Assembly: GCA_003008705.1 (NCBI GenBank)
Contig: PDUO01000071.1
Location: forward strand, 124,001 to 188,000
Reading direction: 5' to 3'
Source of the DNA: Pezicula radicicola
Lineage: Eukaryota > Ascomycota > Leotiomycetes > Helotiales > Dermateaceae
Length of the DNA stretch: 64,000 bases
Part shown: one piece after another, positions 45,001-55,691 of the stretch
How the letters are laid out: each line of letters starts with the position of its first letter
How positions within the stretch are numbered: the first letter of the stretch is position 1
The notes under the pieces: model-generated
What the model was told of the DNA's origin: nothing
Databases searched by the model: none
The model's input: the letters and a program-made list of their open reading frames with translations, nothing else
Position numbers and translations under genes: made by a program

Positions 45001-46286
45001 GGATGAAACTATGGCTTCGTGACATCACCCAAGCATATATACAATCTATAACCAAACTAAACCGAAAGATCTTGGCAGAATTACCAAAACAAATCCAACA
45101 TCTTTACCCGGAAGGAACAATTATGGTTGTTATTAAGCCCCTGTACGGAATCGCGGAAGCTGGGACACATTGGTGGGCTACCTACAGTAAGCACTATAGA
45201 GAACAACTTTCAATGGCAACGTCTACATACGACCCCCCCTGTTTTCTAATCACCACTACCTCGAAAGACAAATTTGGTATTGTCGGAATGCAAACGGATG
45301 ATACAATCATCTTAGAAAATGATCAATTTTCAGACCTTGAAGAAGAAAAGCTACTCCAGGCAAATTTCACTGCAAAACCAAAGGAAGAACTAACTGTACA
45401 ATCACCACTTATCTTCAACGGATGTATTCTATCTATTATTGATGGAATTCTACAACTATAATAGAAGGAGCAAGGCAAGAAGATTAGCCTAATCTAAACC
45501 GATTCCTCTGATTTCAGACAATCATACATTGAACAGAGAGCCCGTGGAGCTTACATTGCTTCAATATATCAACCAGAAGCTACATTTGACCTCTCGGTTG
45601 CTGCACAACATCAGGAGCCAACCAAGGAAGATGTACTTGCCCTGAATAAGCGTCTGAAATACTAGATGGAACACCTGGACCGAGGACTGTTCTACGTTGA
45701 CCTGGATATATCAACTACTAAACCTTTCGTCTTTGTAGATGGTTCGTTTACAAACAACAAAGATTTGAGTTCTCAGATCGGACATGAAATTATACTTACA
45801 AATGAAATCGTACGAGAAGATGAGTTCACAATCAAAGGGAACCTTATCCATTAGAGCTCAACTAAGAGCAAGAGAGTGACAAGAAGTATACTAGCTTCTA
45901 AGATCTATGGTATGGTCGGAGGAGTAGATATGGCCTTAGCTATCAGTTCTACCCTTAAGATAATTACCGACCAACTAGAACTTTCCACCATCCTAACTAT
46001 CGTTTATACGGATTTATATTCCCTCTATGAATGCTTAGTCAAGCTTGGAACCACTAAGGAGAAGCGTCTTATGATTGATATCATGGCTCTCCGGCAATCG
46101 TATAAGCGAAGGGAATTGTTTGAGATTCGATGGATTAATGGCCAAGATAACCCGACTGATGCCATGACAAAGTCAAACCTAAACAAGGCATTAGAGAACC
46201 TTATTGATACAAACAGCCTTACCATCCGAGTCGATGGATGGGTGACAAGGGACAATCCACTACCGTCCGACCCGACAGTAGAGTAA
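42004..46286 (+). mobile_element. Ty1/Copia retrotransposon relic, 5'-truncated
   Basis: The order of remains is that of Copia. Gag (about 42004-42712) has YNFDQMVYETRTHF, an RGRGRG run and an altered zinc knuckle KKCYVCRKPGCW. A protease trace near 43060 reads IILDTGVAGIS. Integrase remnants (43440-43990) read RRFGHPSVRRLH. A later part (43995-44651) ends in an RGRGRPKGSKNK basic tail. Reverse transcriptase (44781-45461) reads LWLRDITQAYIQS, KPLYGIAEAGTHWW, QTDDTIIL. RNase H (45666-46286) reads FVDGSFTN and WINGQDNPTDAMTK. Several in-frame stops and frame changes separate the parts. No 5' LTR is found upstream, and the open frame from 41819 begins in unrelated sequence. Confidence 0.88.
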
Positions 46287-46459
46287 CCTAACAAACCAGG
46301 TCGTTAGATAGTGTATAGAGCTCGAGTGAGCTCTGTATTGGTTGGCGAGGCTTGTACTGCAAAGGGAGTAGCAAGATAGGAGGATTGATTTATCCCATTT
46401 GATAGACATTGGTTACATTGGCTTGTACGAATACCTTTCTACAAAGAAAGAATTGCTAG

Positions 46460-46620
46460 TGTCGGGATATAGGGGAATATATAACATTTACCCCTATATT
46501 ATAGATACGCCTCTAAGTCAAAGTATATAGACTTATTAAGGCTTACCTGTCTCCTCTGTATCTTAGAAAGGAACAAGAAGAACTATTATTATAACCTACG
46601 AATAAATATATATAAAGTGA
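46460..46620 (+). repeat. Probable remains of the Copia 3' LTR
   Basis: About 170 bp after the RNase H part, TGTCGGGATATAGGGG begins an AT-rich stretch reminiscent of LTR starts of fungal Copia elements. No matching 5' copy exists in the window, so the call rests on position and the TG start only. Confidence 0.35.
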
Positions 46621-46631
46621 TACTAGGGACA

Positions 46632-48513
46632 TGGCCCGAATGGGCAGGCAACAACAACTCAAGGCAATATTTGACGATTCCTAAAAGACTAAAAAGGATG
46701 TTGCTCATTCTAGACAGCGCAACTTCAGGTTTCTGTCGATTCTCGGTTTCACTTGCATCCTAATGAGTACTTGGGAATTGCAACTGACGTGAGATATATC
46801 CGACAACTGATTATAGTCGGTGAACACTAGAGCTGAAAAGCTCTTAGGGCGAGCACCTTTGGACTTCTTAATGGAGGTCTTGCTGGGCTGATATGGACGT
46901 ACATAGGGACTTGGATCGGTTTCTTAGCTGTCATTGCCTCTATGGCTGAGATGGCATCTATGGCACCCACTGTGCGTGCATTTTGCCCTTTCACAAGACG
47001 TTCCTCGGCTCTCAACATCTATTAAAGACTCCTACTAACATAACGGATTAGTCTGGAGGACAATATCACTGGTATGAGCACATAATCTACGTCATAACAA
47101 CTGCTGATGAAGCTAGGGTGTCGGAGTTTGCCCCAAGAAGTGCTCAGAAATTCTTAAGTTACATAGACGGTACCACACTCTACTACAATGCACTTGGACT
47201 ACTCAGCTCACTATTTTTCAGGTTGGGTGAGCGTCCTAGGCTGGCAGACCTGTCTGATGAGTATTGCATTCCTGGCAGCATCGCAAATAGAAAGTCTCGT
47301 GGTTATAAACAATGCAGCTTATCACGCTCAACAATGGCATGGAACACTCTTGACAATCGCCACCAGCCTCTTTGCCGTCATTTTCAACACTTACCTAGCC
47401 AAAAAACTGCCCTTGGTCGAAGGCATAATTTTAATCCTTCATATTTGCGGCTTTTTCGCTATCCTAATTCCTCTCGTAATCAACCTATTTCTTTGTTCTT
47501 CCTTCAAAAAGAATCAGGTACTAATTTGTTGGAAGTGGGTTTTGGCTCCGCGCAATACTACGCAAAAGGTCTTCACCGAGTTCACAGATGGTGGCAATTG
47601 GGGAAATATGGGGCTTTCATGCCTTATAGGAATGCTCTCCCCAGTCTTCACATTCATTGGCCCCGATTCTGCAATCCATATGTCGGAGGATGTTCGAAAT
47701 GCATCCTTAGTACTACCTCGAGCCATGATGTGGACAGTGGTTCTCAATGGATCAATGGGTTTCGTCATGCTGGTTCGTGTCTTTTCCCTCTGATTCTTGA
47801 AAGCTGAGCTCTGGAGACATGTCTTTAGAGCTGCCTTCACCTCTCAAGAAAATCTATCGAAATCTCACGCTAACAAAGGACAGGTCACATTCTGCTTCTG
47901 CCTCGTAAATATTGAGACTACCCTTGAAAGCAGTCAAGTAATGCCCTTTGTTCAAGTCTTCTTGATAGCAACGAATCCTCACACCGGAACATCCATATTA
48001 ATTGTTATTCTCATTGTACTTACAATTTGTGGGTGCATTGCAAACGTGGCAACATCGTCTCGTCAAATGTTTGCATTTGCTCGAGATGGCGGCCTTCCGT
48101 TCTTTGAGTTCTTGTCACATGTAAGCAAGACTCCTCAGCACAAGCAAGGCCTTTCGACTGATAAATCTTCAGGTCCGACCTGGCTGGGATATACCCCTTA
48201 ACTCTGTCATCGCATCCTTCTTGATCACAGTCCTTCTCTCGTTAATCAACATCGTCTCGTCAGTCGCTTTCAGCACTGTCGCATCCCTCGGCACAGCAGC
48301 TCTCATCTCCTCGTACATCTGCTCCATAACATGCGTGCGCGTCAAGCGTTGGCGCAGACAGCCTCTCCCATTCGCGCGCTGGAGTCTCGGCAGATGGGGT
48401 GCTCTCATCAACGATTTCTCTTATTCTTCTTCGAGAGCGGGATATATATGTTCGTCTTCCGCTGAAACTCAAGCATTGGATTAGACCAGGAAGAGCAAAA
48501 AGCAGTTAAGATT
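46632..48513 (+). pseudogene. APC-family amino-acid/choline permease, damaged
   Basis: With six introns the text reads as a near-complete fungal permease of the GABA/choline transporter group: RFLSILGFTCILMSTWE, GLLNGGLAGLIWTYIGTW, SMAEMASMAPTSGGQYHW, VSEFAPRSAQKFLSYIDG, WVSVLGWQ, VFTEFTDGGNWGNMG, IGPDSAIHMSEDVRNASLVL, PRAMMWTVVLNGSMGFVML, ATSSRQMFAFARDGGLPF, PLNSVIASFLITVLLSLINI, RWSLGRWGALIN. Two defects are visible. A TAA lies 15 codons after the apparent start (46632-46700), where CAA would be its pre-RIP form. Near 48410-48470 the frame must change to reach the last residues (LPLKLKHWIRPGR). Splice sites remain good, so it died recently or may be functional in other isolates. Confidence 0.72.
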
Positions 48514-48801
48514 AACCTTAAACACATTTAGAACTCTCATCCAGGGTCCTACAGAGCCAGATGCACCCCTTAGGAAGACGCGGTTTGGCGCGGGCGGCCT
48601 CCCAAGTAGTCACAAGGGCTCGTACACAAGGCGGTCTGATATGAGCGTAATATTAACACTTTCGATCGAGAGGAAGCGAGACAAGGGGGGAGGGATCTAA
48701 TATAAGTCCTCTCTCTATCCTCTTTTTCTTTTGCTGGGTTTTCTAACTCCCTTAAGATATATTAATTATACTTTATAGTCTCTTAAAGAGTAAAGACTAA
48801 G
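48514..48801. other. Short spacer before the mariner pair
   Basis: About 290 bp between the permease remnant and the first mariner element. It includes a GC-richer part at 48540-48640 and no gene. Confidence 0.4.
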
Positions 48802-50201
48802 TAAAATTCAGTTCCAAAAGTCTTTATACACGGCCTATATATACTGACGCAACGCGTTTTTCATGTTCCTACCCTCTCTATAAAACAATAAAATACCTAG
48901 CCTACATAAATCCTTTACTAATAGCCTTAATCCTAATTAAAAGCTAAGAGGCTATTTATCTAAAGATAAAAGACTTAGTATTATATAAGCTCTTTTAGAT
49001 AGAGAGAAAATAGGTATTTTAGTATATAGATTTTAGTATTATCAAAATATAATTCGAAATATATTCAAGTAATACTATAAGATGAATACCCTATAAAACA
49101 AGCTTAAATCTAGCCGACTACCTATACTAAATCGAAGAGAAAGAAGAGCTCTATTTAGACTAGTTCGAAGGGAACTAGCCCTTCTGTAGGATAGTCTTAT
49201 AGATTAGTATTAAACTTATATAGGTAAGAAGGTATTAAAAACTACCCTTTAGTAGGTTCTATACTCTATAAACCTATGATATTAGAGGTTATTAAAGTAA
49301 ATCTTTCTTAATAGGAAGGCTATACTATAAAGGACTTAATATTATTAATATTAGTAAGGGAGGGAAGTAGAATTAATATAAGTATATATATCTAATATAG
49401 TATCTTTTTCTATACTAATAACTATAATAGGGCTTCTATTCTAATAAGTACTCTATTACCTCTAATACCTTAAATCCTACTAGCTAGGTATAGTAATTTA
49501 TAAACGAATAATATAATAAATAAATAGTTAATATTATAAATTATAGTTAGCTAGATATTACTATAATAGTATAGGGTATAATATAGCTTAGTAGGAGGTT
49601 AGAACTAATTATTATAATAAGGGATATAGACTCTAAAGGTAAAGGGTATACTATCTAGAGCTACCTATAGACTCTTAAAGAGGCTCTTCTTCTTATATAT
49701 AAGCTAGGTCGATTTTATAATAAGATAATATAAGAATATATATATTAGGGAAGGTATAGAAGTAGTTTAAGGAGTATAGAATTTAGATTATTAATTAGCC
49801 TATATATAGCCTAGATATAAACCCTATTAAGTATATCTAGTAGGTAATAAAGTCTATTTTATATAGATAATATCTATATATCTATTTATTAAAGGATAAT
49901 CAAGTTGATATAGAAATTTTAAAGGGTTAGATTAAAGAGGTATAGGAGGTAGTTCTATAAGAGCTTATTAATAGGCTTATTCTTTCTATACTAAATAGAG
50001 TACAAGCTCTATATAAGGCAAAGGGCTAGTATACTAAGTATTAAAGCTCTAAATCAGGGCTTTTAAATATATATATTATTAGATTTTTATCTATTTTATT
50101 AGGTTTTTAAATAGACTAGGAAGACTAAGTGGGATAAATAGGAAATAGTGGGGTATTATATAATATAGGGTATATACAAAGACTTTTGGAACCGAACTTT
50201 A
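48802..50201 (+). mobile_element. Tc1/mariner element, heavily RIP-degraded
   Basis: The 1.4-kb element has TA at each edge and inverted ends TAAAATTCAGTTCCAAAAG and (reverse complement of right) TAAAGTTCGGTTCCAAAAG. The body is AT-rich with stops everywhere. Its 3' part still decodes to ELINRLILSILNRVQALYKA then KG-stop-YTKY, the C terminus of a Tc1/mariner transposase. It shares about 310 bp with the fragment at 31889-32211. Confidence 0.8.
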
Positions 50202-50213
50202 TATAGATACTAT

Positions 50214-51574
50214 TACAGTAACCGACAATTAGTAATAGCCGAAACGCGTAAAAACACGACTTTTTAGAACACGACTTTTCGACCACCCTCCTTATAATAC
50301 TATACTATATCACCACAACGAGGCCCACTAACTCCTGCTTCTGGGAATGGGAAGCGCGGGCCTGAAATATCACCCTATATACATAGAAAGATTGTTGGAG
50401 AGTGGAATGGTAGGAAATCACAAGCCGAAATCGTAAAAGAATATAACCTGTCTCGAGGTACTATAAGGGGTGTTATTGAGAATAACCACCTTAGAGTGGA
50501 GGGAGAGTCTCTACCTCGCCCTGGCCAACCGAAGCTCTATTCGGACCGGGACAATCGAATGATATTATACAATATTCGACTCTTTCCGAAATATATATTT
50601 AATGACGAGAGGCTACTAGGCTTAGAATGAGTAACTCTATAATTAAGAACCTTTGTCGCGTAAATAGTATCCACCACTAGTATACAAAGAAACGCCCAGA
50701 GTTGACAGAGGAAGTAGTAGTTATAAGGCTTCTCTGGTACCACTACCGGGTATATTGGGCGTAGAAAGGTAGAGGAAATATATATTTAGTGATAAGTATT
50801 CGGTAGAGCAGGGGTCTAGAAAATCGATCGAGTAGGTAATAGGATTCCCGGCCGATAAATGGAAGCCAGAGATGGTTACAACCTACAAGAAGGGAAAGGA
50901 TATACAGGTAATGGTCTAGGTAGTCTTTTAGGGAACTAGTAAGAGGTCAGAGTTATATATAATAGACCGGGATTTCGAATCGAAGAAGCAAGGGTACTCG
51001 GTAGCCTCCTACCTCGAAGTTCTTGAAAACTAAGTACTAAAATACTACTACAACGGCCTTATATTTATATAGGACAATACCCCTATCTATACTATATTAT
51101 TAGGGATTAGTTTAAGGTAAATAGGATAGATACAATAGATTAGCCTCCTTACTCGCTTAACCTTAACCCTATCGAAAATACTTAGTAGATACTTAAACGT
51201 CTAGTAATAGAGATGTTCCCGGAGGTTATAAAATTAACAGGGAAGACAGAGAAGGATATAAAGAATATTGAGGAAGCTTTGAAAGTAGTATAGGAGGCCT
51301 TGCCTAACTCTCTCTTTAAGTCTCTAATAGAGAGTATACCGAGGTGGGTTATAGCCTATATTGAGGCTAAGGGATGGTATATAAAGTACTAGGTAGCTAA
51401 TTCTAAAGCTGAAATTTAGGTAGATTTAGGAAGGCCCTTTTAACTCTCTATTCCTTTAATTATAGGCTATTTAGATATAGTTTATATCTTCTAATTATAA
51501 GTAGTGTTCCTAGGTAAAAAAGTAATTTTCGCTTAAAATATAGCTCTGGCTTTTATTAATTGTCTAGTACTGTA
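50214..51574 (+). mobile_element. Tc1/mariner element with recognisable transposase, inactivated
   Basis: A 1361-bp element flanked by TA with ends CAGTAACCGACAATTAGTAA and (reverse complement of right) CAGTACTAGACAATTAATAA. An N-terminal helix-turn-helix part reads SPYIHRKIVGEWNGRKSQAE, then IVKEYNLSRGTIRGVIENN. Near the C terminus LNLNPIEN stands for the usual SPDLNPIEN and is followed by ILKRLVIEMFPEVIKL and YIEAKGWYIKY. Several in-frame stops, mostly TAG/TAA, are consistent with RIP. It lies 12 bp from the previous mariner and is a distinct, less degraded family. Confidence 0.88.
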
Positions 51575-51839
51575 GAACCTATTAAATTAGTATAATAGTA
51601 GCTAGTATAACTCGTGCTTTTTAGGTTTGAACTAACATAATAAAAGGTGGAAAAACGCGTGTTTAAATATAGAAGTAAGGGAGGTGGGGAAAAGTGATCC
51701 GGGTACTGATATGATCCGGGTACTCCACGTTAATATATATAATATAATTTGCAGGTAATATGGTTCAGTTTTAGGAACTAATTATTTAATTATTATTATC
51801 GTTGTTAAAGTTTTAATAGATAGATTAAGTTAGCTTAGT

Positions 51840-52190
51840 TCTCTCTATAAGTTATATTAGTATATTAAGGTAGATAGTACTACTCTAGTATTGTTACCTT
51901 AGTAGACTTTTCCCTAGATAGTAAATATATTGTGTCTAAGTCTTATAATAAAACAGTGCGGCTTTGGACACTACTATAGGAGCATCGCACTAGATGCTTC
52001 AAGGCCACTATAATAATATACATTTAGTCGCCTTCCCCCTGGATACAAAACAATAGCCAACTTTAGTAGTATCAAAACGTTAGGTAGTAGAACGCACGGC
52101 AAATATTCTGTGGCTACCTTCTGATTATCGGTCTAGATTATATATAAAGTAAAAGGACTAGCTAAATAGCTTTACTTTAATATACCTGAA
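51840..52190 (+). pseudogene. WD40-repeat protein remnant
   Basis: A short frame reads VDFSLDSKYIVSKSYNKTVR-LW, a typical WD40 blade. About 150 bp further LWLPSDYRSRLY resembles the end of fungal NACHT-WD40 proteins. Stops interrupt both. No NTPase part is present. The fragment may be the tail of an NLR-like gene destroyed by transposons and RIP. Confidence 0.55.
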
Positions 52191-52507
52191 ATGATGTATA
52201 AGGTGCTAATTGAAAAGCGGCTTACTGTTATAAATCTAGAGTACCCAATCGATTTTAGATAAGGGAAAAAGAAAGGTAGGAGTCTCTGAGTATAAATCTT
52301 ATAGAATAGCCGGCAGGTTCATCCTTTTTATTCCACTTCAATAAATAGGGTCTCAAGACTATTATTTTCGCCCTTGCTTAAAATACAAAGCTCTTCGATT
52401 CAGTTATAGACATCGCAAGTTATAGCCAAACTTAAGAGCAATCCATTTTCATTTCTTAATTGATAGTTTATGGATAAAAGTCTGCCCGCATGGCCTTGAA
52501 CCTTATA

Positions 52508-54768
52508 TCATGTTTGCCTTTCGATATCAGCCAAAATATTGTCAAACTCCCAGTTGAAGTTACTCAAATCGGGATTAAACTGCTCGGGCTCCGGAATAGC
52601 ATTCTTGCTCAAGTAAGATCCACTCTGGAAAGTCGCCCATCCAGCAGGGAAATTTACCATTGTATCCAACGGCATCTCACCCCACCCACCACGATCATAC
52701 GAGCCATCAAGGTCCAAATGATGATGTAAATCATATCCCTGGTTTTGTGGTGGTGCTGGTATACTACCCGCCACAGCAGTCTCAATCCGATCAGCATGCT
52801 CTAGACGAGTTTGCTCGAGAGCCTCAAGCAGTCTTTTAATGGTGTAAATGTTCGTCGTGCTTCCAGTCCCAGAGATCAGCTTCGAGAGACATTGTAGACC
52901 TGTTTTCACTACTGCAATATTCCGTTCTTTAGCATCCCAGGAGCGGAGGGCATCGTAGATCAGGAGAAAACAGGCACCTTCAAGGTAATAGCAGAAGAAT
53001 CGAAGGCCTCGTGTCACAACGTTCTGGTCGATGGCTTTGGCGAGAAATCGGATGAGATCTCGAGCTGCGTTTACGGCTTGACCACAGGGTTCTTCTAGCC
53101 ACGGAAGAGTATCATGAATGCCGAGTGCTTCGTTCCCGGTGTGGGAGAACTTCTGGTGATTGACATGTGCAATCAAAAAGGGTCTGAAGGTGAGAATTAG
53201 GGTATTGTTATATACTATTCGTCTCATCAGTAATATAAAATGTTGTGCAATGGAGCTATCCCTACGGGTCTCTAATAAAATCTGCTTGACGTCCAACTGC
53301 TCGGTCTCGGGGAACCGGCCAAGCGAAATTCCCAGCCTTTCCAGAACATCGAAAGCGTAATCTCGGAGTTCCTGATGGATACTTTGGGCTTTGCGACAGA
53401 GGTCCAGAAGTGAAGATTTCTGGGATGAGTACATCAATTTTGCGGCATCGGAGATGATCTTCGACAGCTTTATCAGAGATGAGATGAAGGGTTGGTTCTC
53501 TGGGTAGGGTGTACCGATATCGCTTCTTGCGAGAGAACTTGGTCTCCCGAGTGTGAAGCAGGTGAGACTAACGAGTAAGTATCCCGAGCTCAATATCAAG
53601 GCGAGTATGCTTACGATTCAAAGAAGTAAAGACACCAGATTGTGGTTCGCCGCTCTTGGTGATTCGTCTCATGGATTGACGTATCCCGGTGCAATCCAGC
53701 TGCAAAAGTTTTCCGTACAGCAGTACCAAGATACAAATAAGACGAATTTGGACGACCAAGAATTGTCTCATAGTGTGCGTAGATTTATGTCAGCGTAGCC
53801 CATGTGCAGATGCTTGGAAGACTTATCAGAAGCAAATGTAATTGAATAGCCTGGAGGTTCACCACCTGTCCAATGCTGTTGGCAACATTTTTGGCTTTCT
53901 CGGCCAACATTTCTGCCCACCCACTATCCTCTTTCATGGTGGCGCCAATAGCCAAGACGACCATCAAGCTTGCAGTATTAGCCGTATTGAGGCTATTTAG
54001 ACCAGGGTTGGAAAATAGCTCCTTCGTCTTTTGAGTAAGGTCCTCTGTTGAAGTAAACGGGAGGAGCTGGTGAAAGGTAGAAATATAATCGGTGAGAAAG
54101 CGGTCAGCTATCTTTTCCGATAGAAGCATTATAGGTGAGTCAGATATGTGGCCATTTAGATGGTTCTTCGTGTCAGAAGTCCCGAAGAATAACGAACGTT
54201 GCCCATAGAGGTCTAATTCAGCCCCTCCCTCTCGGACTTCATCATTTGTCCTAGATACATGTCTATCTCCCGATAGAGAATGGTGAATTTGTTGCAAGAA
54301 ACTAAAGTTGGACGAGGCGCCATAGTAGAGTTGAAGAATACAAGTGGTCGACGCAATATGAGTTGCAGAAATGCTGCTGTTGATTCCGTGTGATTGGTCG
54401 TCTCGTGGAATAGGATTGCCAGAAGAACCTTTTGTGGGATCCTCTTGTCTGGTTGGAAGCCTCTTCGTTGCCGGGTGCGGATCACCTGACGATGGTTGAT
54501 GCATCTGCTGGAGGGGACTTGCTCGTCTCCCTGGCCTTCTCTGCCGAACTATGGCACGATACGAGCATATTGCAGATGAAAACTCGCAATTCTTACATAT
54601 CGAATGGCCGTCACATTTAATCTTACGTCTCCGGCATTCCTGGCAAGCTTTTGAGATTCGGTTTTGAGGCTCTTTTCCTTTTCCTGATGTACACCAAACT
54701 GGTCAGCAAGGGGGAGGCAGGAGACTTTGTATCAACGGACCGACGACATTTTGGGCTTCGGCATCCAT
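52508..54768 (-). CDS. Zn2Cys6 transcription factor with fungal-specific TF domain
   Basis: The zinc cluster lies near 54640-54550: ACQECRRRKIKCDGHSICKN then CEFSSAICSYR (C-x2-C-x6-C-x5-C-x2-C-x6-C), followed by RQRRPGRRAS. The frame runs through FLTDYISTFHQLLPF and LQAIQLHLLLIS to an intron near 53800 that I could not place exactly. It continues GRPNSSYLYLGTAVRKTFAA, GLHRDTSIHETNH, WCLYFFES, then a clear intron (53614-53568, GTAAGC...TTAG) and LTCFTLGRPSSLARSDIG to the stop at 52508. This is the regulatory 'fungal_trans' domain. A short first exon at 54768 with an intron to about 54684 is probable. It is divergent from the PDR-type transporter gene, so regulation of that pump is a reasonable guess. 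Confidence 0.8.
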
Positions 54769-55691
54769 TGTGTGAAGGCAATTAACGCTGCAGGAGGCTG
54801 TCGAGAAAACGGATGTCGAGAAACGGATGTGTATCATCCCCCAAGATATCCGAGTCCAGGGCCGAGTGTATATGCATTCGGAAATACGGAGACTACGGAG
54901 TTTGAAAGTTCAGCTGTGCAGCCTGCGCGGCAGGAAATGAGCAAATGATATCCATGCTGAGAAAGCACGCCGTCATTTGTTGGGAGGGAGGGATTGTTGG
55001 AAAACCCAATTTTCTTCGGGCTCGGAAGGACGGATATATAGGTGGAGCTACTTACTTTCACGCACGTACTGTACTGTACGTGGCAAGGAAGGAAAGAGCG
55101 TCAGATCGATGGGCCTAGACAACGCTTTTACGGCGGTTAGGATAAGATTTTTGGCGGGTTAATTCGTATAGACCCAAATATAGTACTGGCCTGAATATTG
55201 ACAACTCGCAGTGGAACCTATGTATGAAAGCACGTGACCCTATAGGACCCCGTGACCCTATAGGACCCCGTGGGAAGCGCCTCAGGTGGCTAACAACACT
55301 TGCATCTTTCACCCAACAACGTCTCGTCCTCTTTTCTCCAACTCTACATGCTCTCTTCGAACTCGCACACCTTAGATAATTTCATAGAGTGAGACGGCTC
55401 TCCCTCGAGTGCAGTGAACCAAGTACCGGACCCCCTGCTGGTCTGGATCTCGGATATATGACAATCTGGGGCGGGGCCGTGATAAACCTCATTCCAAAGC
55501 AAAATGTTCACAATGAGGTCCATCATCATGCGGGATGGCACAGTTCGAGTGGGAGTCGGGAGTGACGGATGGGTCACCATCCATAAAGGGACAGCTTTCC
55601 TCAAAATATCAATAGCATCTATTTCAACCTCTCCTCCAAAAACCCAACTGCTCTGGAACCATTTGGCTGTAATTGCTTCAAAACAGCTATC
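54769..55691. promoter_or_regulatory. Divergent promoter region between regulator and ABC transporter
   Basis: No gene. At 55228-55270 the block CGTGACCCTATAGGACCC is repeated twice in tandem, preceded by CA to form a CACGTGACC word (an E-box-like core). It lies about 420 bp before the transporter start. A role as a regulator site is inference. Confidence 0.4.
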
